Below are positions 41,361 to 50,382 of a stretch of DNA of 64,000 bases, piece after piece. The DNA is from Planctomycetes bacterium B3_Pla. GTDB lineage: Bacteria; Planctomycetota; Phycisphaerae; Sedimentisphaerales; Anaerobacaceae. The notes under the pieces were generated by a model. It was given only the letters and a program-made list of their open reading frames with translations. It was not told the origin of the DNA and did no database searches. The stretch lies in contig NJBM01000001.1 in the NCBI GenBank assembly GCA_005223045.1, positions 558,001-622,000 on the forward strand, given 5' to 3'. The position numbers were made by a program, and so were the translations under genes. Each line of letters starts with the position of its first letter. Positions within the stretch are counted from its first letter, which is position 1.

Positions 41361-43265
41361 TCAGTCAAGTTCTTTTATGTAGATGTTGGCAAACTGAACG
41401 TGGTCGCCGTGATGTTGCAGGGCGATGGGACCGCGTTCAGGCAGTCCGGGCAGCCGGGCCTCGCGGATCACGATTTTACCATTTAGCTCGATAGTGACTT
41501 TGTCGCCGATAGCGGTAATCTCGAAGCGGTTCCATCGGCCCACCGGGTTGTCAGCATTCAGGATGGGCGTTGCACCTCTTCGCACTTCGGGAGGCATATT
41601 TTGGTCCTTGCGGTAGCCCCAGATTTCGCCCGATCCGACGGGCCAGTTCCAGATATTGATCTGACTCTTCGATGTGCCGCGCAGGTAAATGCCGCTGTCG
41701 CCGGCGTCCATTACGGCGACAGTCAACGGTTTTCCCTCCGCATCGGTAGCCTCCGAGCCGTCAGGCAGGACCACGGGGACGTTGTCGATCTTAGGCTTGT
41801 CCGGCAGACGCCAATCGACAATAAGGATGAAATCACCGAACTCCTGCTCCGTCCACAGGTTCTTGTCCTTCGCCTGGCTCTTTCCGTCGTAGTCGAGAAT
41901 CCAGTTTCTCGCGCGCCAGTGGTCTTCGTGGCCCGGATCTTGTTTGAAGCCGCGAAGGTCCAGCCCGCTGTAAAGACAGCGGAAACCCTGTGCCGTTTTC
42001 GCAACTACATCGGCGGGAGGATTGGAGCCGGGCAGCTCGCGAATGCGAATGTTGCGGAAATGTATCTCGCTGCCCTCGGATTCGAGGCAGATATAGCCTT
42101 TTCGCGGATTGAAGTGGTAGCCGCGAGTGACAATCTTTCCGTTCACTGCCAGCGTTGCCGTTCCATCCCGGCTCTCGACTCGATAATGATTCCACTGACC
42201 CGTCGGATTCATCCGGTCCTCGGCGGGGAATGAACGCACCCAGCCTCTCGGATGAGGCTTGTCCGGCGTCATCGTTGCGCCGTGAATGGAAAACATATCG
42301 CCCGCGTTGCCGTCCATTATCTGTATTTCAATCGAGCGTGTGAACGGCTGCCCCACAGCGGTCACAGGGTCGGAGTGAATGAACAGACCGGCGTTGCCGC
42401 CCTTTTTCAGATGGCGCCATTCTAATTCCAATACATAGTTCTCGTACTGCTTTTTCGTTCTCAGCACACCGGTGGGAATTCCCGTGCAGACAATCATTTC
42501 GTCCCGTACTGTCCAGGTCTCCGGCGCGCAATTGACGTTCGCCCAGCCGTTAAGGTTCCTGCCGTTGAACAGCGGCACAAAGCTCTCATCGTCTCCATTG
42601 AGCGTCTTGATCCGGATATTTCGCAGCGTGATTGATCCGTTGAGGTTTTGAAATCCGATATGCCCCTTGAGCGGGCGCTCGGCCAGAGCGGGGCCTTTTT
42701 GCTGCCGGGCCTTTGTCTCGCGGGACAGATCGGCGTCGATTATCTTCTGGCCGTTGAGCACGATTGATACCCGGCTGCCGCGCGCAGTAATCTCCCATGA
42801 GTTCCATTGCCCGACCGGCTTGACTACATCTTTGCTCGGAGCAATCTCGTCGTAAATCGAGCCTGTCCGCTGCTGGGGCTGGGAACGCCCGCGGTAGTAA
42901 ACCTCTTGATCGACAACCTGAATCTCCATCGCCGTGTAGGCCGGGTCGCCATGAGGAGGGAACCGCAGTCCTATGCCGCCGTTGCTGCCCCGCGTGATTT
43001 TGGTCTCGAGCTTCAGCACGAAGTCGCCGTACTGCTTCGGCGAGATAATCCATGTCCTCTTGTTCAGGCCGTACAGGACGCCGTCCTCGAGTTTCCACGG
43101 CGTGCCCTTGACCTTTTGCGGCGTGCGCAGGTCGGACCAATCACTGACCTTCCAGCCTTCCAGACCGTCCGGGCCGAACAGGGACACAAACCCATCTTCA
43201 GCCGCCCGCAAGGCGGTAGTACAGCCCACTACGTAAATTAGGAAAATAAATGCAACTCGTTTCAT
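41361..43265 (-). CDS. Secreted protein with three DUF1080 (3-keto-disaccharide hydrolase-like) domains
   Basis: About 634 residues from the ATG at 43265, which begins a signal peptide with a possible lipobox (YVVGC). Three concanavalin-like DUF1080 repeats start with GFVSLFGPDGLEGWKVSD (about 30), SFVPLFNGRNLNGWANV (about 235) and GFRCLYSGLDLRGFKQD (about 435). Each ends with a strand such as GPIALQHHGDHVQFANIYIKEL. DUF1080 proteins hydrolyse 3-keto sugars or bind polysaccharide. Together with the adjacent Gfo/Idh/MocA oxidoreductases they fit a 3-keto-glycoside pathway, in which an oxidoreductase makes the keto sugar and this protein cleaves it (inference). Confidence 0.88.
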   Translation of the reverse strand: MKRVAFIFLIYVVGCTTALRAAEDGFVSLFGPDGLEGWKVSDWSDLRTPQKVKGTPWKLEDGVLYGLNKRTWIISPKQYGDFVLKLETKITRGSNGGIGLRFPPHGDPAYTAMEIQVVDQEVYYRGRSQPQQRTGSIYDEIAPSKDVVKPVGQWNSWEITARGSRVSIVLNGQKIIDADLSRETKARQQKGPALAERPLKGHIGFQNLNGSITLRNIRIKTLNGDDESFVPLFNGRNLNGWANVNCAPETWTVRDEMIVCTGIPTGVLRTKKQYENYVLELEWRHLKKGGNAGLFIHSDPVTAVGQPFTRSIEIQIMDGNAGDMFSIHGATMTPDKPHPRGWVRSFPAEDRMNPTGQWNHYRVESRDGTATLAVNGKIVTRGYHFNPRKGYICLESEGSEIHFRNIRIRELPGSNPPADVVAKTAQGFRCLYSGLDLRGFKQDPGHEDHWRARNWILDYDGKSQAKDKNLWTEQEFGDFILIVDWRLPDKPKIDNVPVVLPDGSEATDAEGKPLTVAVMDAGDSGIYLRGTSKSQINIWNWPVGSGEIWGYRKDQNMPPEVRRGATPILNADNPVGRWNRFEITAIGDKVTIELNGKIVIREARLPGLPERGPIALQHHGDHVQFANIYIKELD

Positions 43266-43299
43266 TGTACAGGCTCCTAAATAAATTGCCACTGACGCC

Positions 43300-43365
43300 G
43301 TAGGGTGGGGCTTGCCCCACCGTAACGCTTCAAAATCCCGTCTGGTGGGGCAAGCCCCACCCTAC
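43300..43365. repeat. 66-bp palindromic repeat (family B), intergenic
   Basis: GTAGGGTGGGGCTTGCCCCAC at the left and its complement at the right, 24 bases apart. Same family as 7171-7226 and 45029-45082. Confidence 0.88.
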
Positions 43366-43381
43366 ATTTTTATTTCCATGC

Positions 43382-45100
43382 TTACCAGCCGCTCACGAGA
43401 TTGCCGAATGGCGCCAGAAGCTCGTACTTGTTCTGCCACGTCGTGTACATAATGCCGCCGGCCCCGGTTGTGTGTTCCAGCACGTCCAGCCATCCCTGTG
43501 GATTGTCAAGGGTATCGCCGTCATAATATGCTCCCGCCAGAGTCCTGAAACCAAGCGATGAGAAGAAGCCGAGGCTCTCGCTGCGCTTGTTGTAGTACCA
43601 GCAGACAATGACGAGGTCTTTCGGTATGTAGTTCCACGACTCGGTGAAGTCGCCGTCAACCAGATAGTAGTCGGCGCGGGCGTTATGATTCGGGTCGAAC
43701 ATGTCGGACCATACCAGGACCTCCGCACCGGGGTTTACATCGCGGATCATGCCTACCTGCTGCGCTACGCAATCGCCCAATATCTGCGCCATCGAAAGTC
43801 CGCGTTTCTTGCACGCCCGGCAGGCACCTCCGGCACGGATTTCGTCCATGCTCAGCAGATACTTGTCCGGTGCGAGCCGCTCGTGAAGCATCTTGATTTG
43901 CCTTTTCCAGATTTCGTAAACTTTCGGCTCGGACATGCAGACGCTGACCTGGCCTCTGTTTATCGCCATCCCGTGGTAGTAGCTAACTCTCAGGCGCTGC
44001 CCGTTCTTGATCCTGCTTGCGGGCCTTATCCCTATCGCAGGCGGATTGTGGCCGAATCGAAAATTCAGCTTTGGGTCCTCTATCCGGGTGAAATCCTTGC
44101 CCTCCGTGTACAGCACGCCCGTTTCTTCGTCTCGCACTCTGATGGGCGTGCCCGGCCGCCGCAGAACGTTAAGCAGGCCCACCTCTTGGATCTCAAGGTC
44201 ATCGACCCAGAACCGGCCTGAGCTTCCGCCCCACGCGCCGAGGTATATCCTGACCTTGTCGTAGTCGAGGCTGTTAAAACCAAGAACGACCTTGCGCCAG
44301 TCAGTGGTCGAGGGCACTTTTGGGTTCCACGGGGCAAGACTCCGCCCGTCGGCGGCCAGTACCGTTGTGCGGAAGCAACCTTCCGGTTCGAGTGACTCCG
44401 TCCTGACCAGGCAGGTCAGTCGATAGCACCTGTGCGGCTGAACTTCGACCTCCTGCATTACTCTTGCGTGGCCGTGCTCGTATCTGCCGAAGTTCTCGAA
44501 CCGCAGCGACGCCTTGCCGCCTCCGTAAACCTTTTTGTCCACGAACGAGACCTCGCCGGGCCTGTCGTGGAACCTGTAGTCCATCAGGCGGTTGCCCTCG
44601 TATCTCTCGAATCCGGAGTTTGCGATGGACACCGCCGAATCACCGACGAAGCGGGCCTTGCCGTTGTCCACAACAAACAGCGCATCTTCCACGAACATTG
44701 CCGCCGCGAGGTTCTTGTCATGAGCGAGGATGGAACCGCCGTATCCGACTGAGAAAATGATCGGGATGATCTCGATGTTGTGCTGCCTGCAGATTCGCGT
44801 TACTTGCTTTAGCCTTGCAAAGTAATCGGCGCTCCGGCGGTCAAGCCTGTCAAGCCCCGCGGCAAGAACCATCCCGTTCAGGCCCGACTCGGCGGCCGTC
44901 TCGACAATCCTCTTAATATCAACAACGTCGCTGTCTCTCCGGAGCGACCTTGAGACATAAACCCAGCGGTACGGAAGCACCTTGCCCTGACAGAGCGAGC
45001 TGAGAAGAATCAAGAGCAATGCAAGCAAGTAGGGTGGGGCTTGCCCCGCCAATCCGGATCGGTGGGCTAAAGCCCACCCTACAATCTGTAACTTCGCCAT
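43382..45100 (-). CDS. Secreted TIM-barrel glycosidase-like protein with a repeat-derived leader
   Basis: About 572 residues from the ATG at 45100 (AGGAG 10 bases upstream). The frame is open to 45229 but the upstream codons are atypical. Residues 8-22 of the leader (GWALAHRSGLAGQAPPY) are encoded by a family B repeat; the hydrophobic core LLALLLILLSSLCQG follows. The mature part begins with a barrel-like segment (about 40-140; ETAAESGLNGMVLAAG, IEIIPIIFSVGY), then a carbohydrate-binding-like sandwich (about 165-310), then a second barrel segment (about 390-560; MDEIRAGGACRACKKRG, VLVWSDMFDPNHN) resembling GH20-type glycosidases. Glycan cleavage is inferred. Confidence 0.65.
   Translation of the reverse strand: MAKLQIVGWALAHRSGLAGQAPPYLLALLLILLSSLCQGKVLPYRWVYVSRSLRRDSDVVDIKRIVETAAESGLNGMVLAAGLDRLDRRSADYFARLKQVTRICRQHNIEIIPIIFSVGYGGSILAHDKNLAAAMFVEDALFVVDNGKARFVGDSAVSIANSGFERYEGNRLMDYRFHDRPGEVSFVDKKVYGGGKASLRFENFGRYEHGHARVMQEVEVQPHRCYRLTCLVRTESLEPEGCFRTTVLAADGRSLAPWNPKVPSTTDWRKVVLGFNSLDYDKVRIYLGAWGGSSGRFWVDDLEIQEVGLLNVLRRPGTPIRVRDEETGVLYTEGKDFTRIEDPKLNFRFGHNPPAIGIRPASRIKNGQRLRVSYYHGMAINRGQVSVCMSEPKVYEIWKRQIKMLHERLAPDKYLLSMDEIRAGGACRACKKRGLSMAQILGDCVAQQVGMIRDVNPGAEVLVWSDMFDPNHNARADYYLVDGDFTESWNYIPKDLVIVCWYYNKRSESLGFFSSLGFRTLAGAYYDGDTLDNPQGWLDVLEHTTGAGGIMYTTWQNKYELLAPFGNLVSGW
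45029..45082. repeat. 54-bp palindromic repeat (family B) inside a signal-peptide coding region
   Basis: GTAGGGTGGGGCTTGCCCC (45029-45047) and GGTGGGCTAAAGCCCACCC with closing arm to 45082. It is translated as part of the leader of the minus-strand gene 43382-45100. Confidence 0.85.
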
Positions 45101-45219
45101 CTGCAACTTTTCTCCTAATGAAATACGGATGTGTATGATACCCCAGCCATTCCGCCGACGCCAACAGATTCTGCAAATCCGGCCGCAGATGCGAGTGTAC
45201 GCAGCACAAGAGAATGAAA

Positions 45220-46836
45220 CTACTCCCATCGAAGCTGCCGCAGTTCCTCGGCCGTGCGGATGAACTTCACGGTACCGTCATTCAAAAGAACACAGCCGCC
45301 CTTCGGATCGTGGTTGTCGAATGTAAACAATTCCGCCCCGCCGTGCTGATTCCAACCGGCTTTGGTCTCAAATAGGAGTACGATGTCCGCTGGCGAATCC
45401 GGCTTGCAATTCGGATTCATTGCATAGTGGTTCCTACCTTCACCCGCACTGGGACAAATATGTGGTTTATGTGCTTTTGGATTCACCTGTGGTTTTGGAT
45501 TCACCCTGCCGATTCTAATGAATACCGAACCATAAATGGAACGTAAAATATCATCGCACCACTCAAACGGCATCGGATACAGTGCCTGATCTCTAATGGA
45601 CGGATCATTCTGGCGCATTGCTTTGCGCATATTATACCGGAACCGGTACCATTGATTCTTGAGATTGGCTGCACAGCGTGTCCGCAAATCAATTGCCTGT
45701 ATCTGTGCTGTCAGTTCCTTTAAGCTTGGGAAGCCTTCGAAGATGAGCAACTTATATCCACCATCAATTACGATTGCATTGTCATTGTATATGAAAAAAG
45801 ATAAGAAAGGATTACCTTCACTATAGCAGACCACTTCAGCATGACTTCTATAGCGAGTCGGAAGTCCAACAAAAACGGTAGTATCGGCTCTTGTATGGGG
45901 GATGAAATGGGCAACGGTGTAAATATCCTGTTTATTGTTCAAAACAATGGTTTTGTCAGACTGCAAATATTCCATTTCATCAGGACTCAATAAGCTTTGC
46001 TGGCTCTTATATGGAAAGAAGAATTCGAGTATCGAAGGTTTATACTGAATCTCAATTTTTTCATAAGAATGCAAACCCGGGGATTTAATCTTCCTTGTAT
46101 AGTTTCGCTTCTGTTCGTATGGAATATTCAGGTTTTCGATGACAGTCCCTATGACCTGTTCTTCTTCTCTTTTGACTTCTAGACGGTCATCCCCGATCAA
46201 TAATTCATCGTCTCTTGAGTTTAGGCGTTCATTCCGCGGGTGAGAAAAACTCCGAGACACAAGGGTATCATTCGGTTCTTTCGGGAGAACATTTTCATGT
46301 GGTATAGGCGTTTTGAGAATCTTCTCAGAAAGGTTGTCTTGATAATAACCTAACTCGATAGCTAAACGCGTAGCATGTTTAATACCCTGTTCCTGTTGTC
46401 CAACATGTCCGGATTGAGATGCAGGACAAGCCGGCAGTCTAATGAAAATCGATTCAGTCTGCCTATCTCCGGGGCGTAAACGGACGAATCTACCAAAGAG
46501 AGGCGCGGCGCCCCCTCCTGAAGATGGTCTATTGAAGCGCGCACTTATCGTGAGAGTATGCCCGTCTTCGGCCATTTGCAAACCGGCGGCCATACCAAAT
46601 GTGCTGTCAGATAATTGGTACCATCCAACAAGAATCCATGCGTGATCTTCAGAATCATTTCTTATCTCATAAACCAGATTTAGAGCCTCGTCGTTTATGT
46701 CCAGTGAGGTCACAGAAATCATCAATGCACCCGTGCTCTTATTTGTGCTTGAATCAGCGTCAGTTTGCCCCTGTGTCCGCATTGCGGCCAGAACAAAGAT
46801 AAACAACACCTTAAGAAATAACGTATATCTATTCAT
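45220..46836 (-). CDS. Exported protein of unknown function with H-X9-DG-type tail
   Basis: About 538 residues from the ATG at 46836 (five codons inside the open frame), beginning a signal peptide (YTLFLKVLFIFVLAAM). Residues about 40-160 are a beta-rich domain (LMISVTSLDINDEALNLVYEI). The middle has no recognised family. The last 90 residues (NHYAMNPNCKPDSPADIVLLFE, then NHDPKGGCVLLNDGTVKFI) match the tail of the protein at 7301-8290 and the DUF1559-like H-X9-DG pattern of planctomycete pilin-like proteins, here without a pilin leader. First gene of the minus-strand cluster. Confidence 0.7.
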   Translation of the reverse strand: MNRYTLFLKVLFIFVLAAMRTQGQTDADSSTNKSTGALMISVTSLDINDEALNLVYEIRNDSEDHAWILVGWYQLSDSTFGMAAGLQMAEDGHTLTISARFNRPSSGGGAAPLFGRFVRLRPGDRQTESIFIRLPACPASQSGHVGQQEQGIKHATRLAIELGYYQDNLSEKILKTPIPHENVLPKEPNDTLVSRSFSHPRNERLNSRDDELLIGDDRLEVKREEEQVIGTVIENLNIPYEQKRNYTRKIKSPGLHSYEKIEIQYKPSILEFFFPYKSQQSLLSPDEMEYLQSDKTIVLNNKQDIYTVAHFIPHTRADTTVFVGLPTRYRSHAEVVCYSEGNPFLSFFIYNDNAIVIDGGYKLLIFEGFPSLKELTAQIQAIDLRTRCAANLKNQWYRFRYNMRKAMRQNDPSIRDQALYPMPFEWCDDILRSIYGSVFIRIGRVNPKPQVNPKAHKPHICPSAGEGRNHYAMNPNCKPDSPADIVLLFETKAGWNQHGGAELFTFDNHDPKGGCVLLNDGTVKFIRTAEELRQLRWE

Positions 46837-47209
46837 TTCTTGTCCTTTCAATTTCGGCTCGCTGATTTATATAATATCAGAATTGAAGGTCTGATGCCAG
46901 CAAATGGTGCGAAATATCGCACCCTACACGCTTTCTGGTCCATTCGACTGCGCTCAGAGCCTGCCCTGAGCTTGCCGAACGGGGCAGGCTACGCGGAGAA
47001 ATCGATTCTAAATGGATCTCTCCATTCCGCCTTCGGCTCCAGTCGAGATGACGATTGGGTATCCGCCTTTGGCTCCAGTTGAAATGACGTTTGCGTGGCT
47101 ACAGTCGAGATGACGATTTGGTGGCAGCCTCATCCTGATTGTCGTTTATCGGGATGGGGATGGCTGACTCTGGCTAAACACGTACTTGTGGTCGCCCAGA
47201 GTGTGCGGC
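46837..47209. repeat. 373-bp intergenic mosaic of dispersed repeats
   Basis: No gene seen. From left: GTAGGGTGCGA hairpin (46906-46927, minus-strand reading), a segment resembling CTGAGCTTGCCGAACGGG-type dispersed repeats (about 46940-46990), three degenerate copies of a GTCGAGATGACGATT-ending unit (about 47028-47118), and a half copy of family A (47120-47165). Short frames through it are artefacts. Confidence 0.7.
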
Positions 47210-48229
47210 TCAACCGGGCTTTTTTGGGAACTTCGGCTTTGCTTTGTTTCTTCTTCTGTCGGGCTGGAGGTATTTGTAGCCGGTGTTGGGATTGTCCCTG
47301 TCATAGGCGAAGGCTTCGCGGTTCTCGATGAAATCCTTTACGTAATTGACCGGTATGGCAAAGCCGAGCCCACCTAAGAATATGTATCCCATGTTCGTAA
47401 CGCCGATGACCTCGCCGGCCAGATTGAAGAGCGGCCCGCCGGAATTGCCCGGATTGATGTCGGCGTTGGTCTGGATATAAATGAGCCCCTGGAAGGCCCT
47501 GTTCTTGGTGCTGATGACGCCGTTGGTGATAGTTCTTTCCAGGCCGAGCGGATTGCCGATGGCGAAAACTTCCTCGCCTGCCTTGATGCGGCCGACGTCT
47601 CCGAGGTAAACGAATCCGGTCTTAGTATCGGCAAGGTTTTCGATCTTCAGCAGCGCCAGATCGACAAAAGGATTCATAGCTTCGATTTTGACCTTTTTGA
47701 ATTTCTTTTTCTCGAAGCCGTTCTTCGCTTTCTGGAAGACGGTTACCTCGATCTTCGTTTCTTTTTCTATCACGTGATAATTTGTTATCAGGTACCCATC
47801 TTCATTTATGAAAAACCCCGATCCCATACCTCCCGGGCTCGATATTTTCACCACGGCCTCGGAAACCACGGCCACGCCTTTTTCGATAGTGGTCTTCTTG
47901 AGATCAGCGGTTTTGTACAACCGATCAGGTCCGCTCGTGGCCGACGGCGCTTTGCCGGGACCGGCCTCCAAATCATTTGCGTCGCCGTGATCGACATCCT
48001 CAGCTTCGGCATATTCGTATCGGAGTATCTTGTCCTTCGGAATAGTCAGGACCGTTATGCCGATATCGACGTACAACTGCGTCTGCTTTTCCACCAGGAT
48101 ATCGCCTGTGATGACCTGACCTTCCTTGAGGACGATCCTGTCGGCAAGACACAGCGCATTAGAGCACAAGAGCACAAGGGCCCAAAAACATTTATGACTT
48201 ATGCACTTTCTTTCTACGTTGTCGAGCAT
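47210..48229 (-). CDS. Exported trypsin-like serine protease (S1C/DegP-like, no PDZ)
   Basis: About 339 residues from the ATG at 48229, followed by a signal-like stretch (CFWALVLLCSNALCLADRI); the open frame to 48322 is longer than needed. A short N-terminal domain (about 30-65; IVLKEGQVITGDIL) resembles repeats found before planctomycete proteases. The catalytic triad is clear: His in LITNYHVIE, Asp in FVDLALLKIE, Ser in NPGNSGGPLFN. The Lys-Arg-rich C-terminus has no PDZ domain. Probably an envelope quality-control or processing protease. Confidence 0.9.
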   Translation of the reverse strand: MLDNVERKCISHKCFWALVLLCSNALCLADRIVLKEGQVITGDILVEKQTQLYVDIGITVLTIPKDKILRYEYAEAEDVDHGDANDLEAGPGKAPSATSGPDRLYKTADLKKTTIEKGVAVVSEAVVKISSPGGMGSGFFINEDGYLITNYHVIEKETKIEVTVFQKAKNGFEKKKFKKVKIEAMNPFVDLALLKIENLADTKTGFVYLGDVGRIKAGEEVFAIGNPLGLERTITNGVISTKNRAFQGLIYIQTNADINPGNSGGPLFNLAGEVIGVTNMGYIFLGGLGFAIPVNYVKDFIENREAFAYDRDNPNTGYKYLQPDRRRNKAKPKFPKKPG

Positions 48230-48358
48230 GTGTTGCTCCCAAATCAGGTTCCATTCCCAGAGACCGGAATCATTATAAAGGTTGTCAACCCCTGAGGCAA
48301 ACACAAAAACCGGGCCGGTCACGCCGCCGACATGGAACGCCCGGCCCCGGCAATTTTG

Positions 48359-48387
48359 CTTCTCAAATCCGGGCGAAAAAGTTATAA
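48359..48387 (+). promoter_or_regulatory. Candidate promoter of the PpiC-type gene
   Basis: TTCTCA (48359-48364), 17-bp spacer, TATAAT (48382-48387). The leader is about 93 bases. Confidence 0.5.
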
Positions 48388-48486
48388 TGGGGCCTGAAAA
48401 TAGTGTTATTTTGGGGCCAAAAGTTGCCGAAGAATATGAATCGGAATTAAGTGGAAATTGTCTATGTCTAAGATGAGGAAATTAGG

Positions 48487-50214
48487 ATGGTGAAGCTGTT
48501 CTCAAATAAACCGACGTTGTCTTTTCTGTCACTGTTGTTGGCGGTCTGCTGCTTTTACACGACTTCGGGCTTAGGGGCGTCAGCCGAAGAGGCTGCGCAA
48601 GTTGCCGAGGAACCACCGGCCGCGGCTGAGGAGCCAAATGAACCACCAGCCGCTGCTGAGGAGCCAAACGAACCGCCGACTGAGGTTGAGGAACCGAATG
48701 AACCGCCGGCTGAGGCACAGGAGCCGAATGAACCACCGGCTGTGGCCCAGGAGCCAAACGAACCACCGGCCGCTGCTGAAGAGCCAAACGAACCGCCGAC
48801 TGAGGCTGAAGAACCGAATGAACCGCCGGCTGAGGCACAGGAGCCAAACGAACCGCCGGCTGCCGATCCTTCGACCGTCGTTGCGAGGATAGGCTATTAC
48901 AATATCACCAGAGAAGAGCTTGAGAAAAGACTGCTGATGGAGCTTCGCCCTTCCGATTACGATTACTACGACGAGGATACTCCGCCTGCCGATGCCAAAA
49001 CGGTGCTGATGAAAATGGTGGCGGAGAAAGCCATGGTGTTCGAGGCCCGCACAAAAGACTATCTCCAGGATGAACAGATCCAGGCAACGATCAAACGATT
49101 CAGGGAAAGAAGGCTCAAGAGCCTGTTGGCAGTCACTCACGTGGAGGGCAAAGTCACCGTAACGGAAGCCGAAATAAAACAGAAGATGCAAACCGATCCC
49201 AAGATGGACAAGGAGCGGGCAAAGGCTGGGATCACGGGTGCGAAGCAAAGCCGCCTGTTGTCTCAGTACTTCGCGCAGATATACAAGAAGCTGAACGTCC
49301 GGAAGCTGAGCGAGAATTTCCCTAAAGCGACTGAAGCGCACAAGAGGCTGTTGTATCACCCGAAACAGCCGCGCAAGGTGGGGTTTATTCGCAATGCTCA
49401 GGTTAAAGAAGAACTGACGCCGGAAGAGAAGAACATCGTGTTAGCGGAATATGACGGCGGCAAGATCACGCTCAAAGACTGGTTTACAATGTTGTGCAAT
49501 ATTGTCCCGCCGCGCCGCCCGAGGAATATGGATGATCATAAGGTCGTAGATCAGTTGTTGGAGGCTGCCTTACAGACACCTCTCTTAGTCACTGAGGCCA
49601 CGTCACTCGGACTCGACAAGGATAAAGGGTTCTTAGACCAGGTAAGAGAATACGAAGACGGGAGGCTGCTCAATAAGGCCAGGAGCGCAAAGCAAAAGGA
49701 GACAGCCGAACCGACAACCGAGCAGATTATGGCCTATTTCAACGAGAACAAAGAGACGTTCGGGGTAAGCAAAAGCCTTAAGATCGATCTGATCTGGTGT
49801 GAGGACCGTCCGGCAGCGGTCAAGGCAAAGGCCGAACTGGACGGCGGCGGCGATTTCGAGGCGGTCAAACAGAAATACTCCCTTGAGAAAAAGGTCAAGC
49901 CGTTCAATACACAACCGAACAGCCAGGGATTGTTCTGGAAGGACCTGTGGGCGGGCGACCCGAATCAGATAGTAGGACCTCTGAAAGGCTTTCACCGCCA
50001 GGGTATTAAGTGGCGCATCGTCAAAATTCTGGAAAAGAAGGACGGCAGCATAAAAGAATACACAGCCAACATGCAACCGCAGATCAAAGACAGGATAATG
50101 ACCGGGCAAAAGGACGCCCTGCTGGCCAAATACAGCGAGGAGCTGCTGAGAAAATATCCATACCAGATATATGCCGACAAAATCAAAGACATCGATCCGT
50201 TGAACATACCCTAA
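48487..50214 (+). CDS. PpiC/SurA-like protein with an N-terminal Pro/Glu/Asn repeat
   Basis: 575 residues. A signal peptide (about 10-32) is followed by eight 10-residue units of the form EEPNEPPAEA (residues 48-127), a flexible acidic linker. Residues about 130-290 are a SurA_N-like helical chaperone region (VARIGYYNITREELEKRLLME). The C-terminal half holds a degenerate parvulin-like domain (KIDLIWCEDRPAAVKAKAEL, GGGDFEAVKQKYSLEKK, QIVGPLKGFHRQGIKWRIVKI). Likely a periplasmic folding factor whose linker spans the peptidoglycan (inference). It precedes lptF by 168 bases. A canonical relative is at 14991. Confidence 0.8.
   Translation: MVKLFSNKPTLSFLSLLLAVCCFYTTSGLGASAEEAAQVAEEPPAAAEEPNEPPAAAEEPNEPPTEVEEPNEPPAEAQEPNEPPAVAQEPNEPPAAAEEPNEPPTEAEEPNEPPAEAQEPNEPPAADPSTVVARIGYYNITREELEKRLLMELRPSDYDYYDEDTPPADAKTVLMKMVAEKAMVFEARTKDYLQDEQIQATIKRFRERRLKSLLAVTHVEGKVTVTEAEIKQKMQTDPKMDKERAKAGITGAKQSRLLSQYFAQIYKKLNVRKLSENFPKATEAHKRLLYHPKQPRKVGFIRNAQVKEELTPEEKNIVLAEYDGGKITLKDWFTMLCNIVPPRRPRNMDDHKVVDQLLEAALQTPLLVTEATSLGLDKDKGFLDQVREYEDGRLLNKARSAKQKETAEPTTEQIMAYFNENKETFGVSKSLKIDLIWCEDRPAAVKAKAELDGGGDFEAVKQKYSLEKKVKPFNTQPNSQGLFWKDLWAGDPNQIVGPLKGFHRQGIKWRIVKILEKKDGSIKEYTANMQPQIKDRIMTGQKDALLAKYSEELLRKYPYQIYADKIKDIDPLNIP
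48607..48867 (+). repeat. Coding 30-bp tandem repeats (PNEPP)
   Basis: Eight 30-bp units plus a partial one, coding EEPNEPPxxx with Ala, Thr, Glu and Val variants. Copies alternate in a higher-order pattern (units 3-4 resemble 7-8), pointing to block duplication. Confidence 0.85.
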
Positions 50215-50382
50215 GAACGAGAACGTGTAGAGCAGCTCCGGCGCCGAATATACCTCCAAACAAGTTTGAAGGCGCAACTTCCGCACCCGAATCGAGAGGA
50301 ATTTTGTTGCAAAGCACTGCTTAGTCAATAGTATTTAACGGATGGTAACTACCGTCTTGATATCATCGACTGAGTATTAAGA

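Noticed and set aside
46837-47331. Short plus-strand frames across the gap before the protease gene
   Set aside because: They are translations of dispersed repeats.
48607-48867. Possible CRISPR-like array
   Set aside because: The 30-bp units are contiguous, in frame and code EEPNEPP peptides; there are no spacers.
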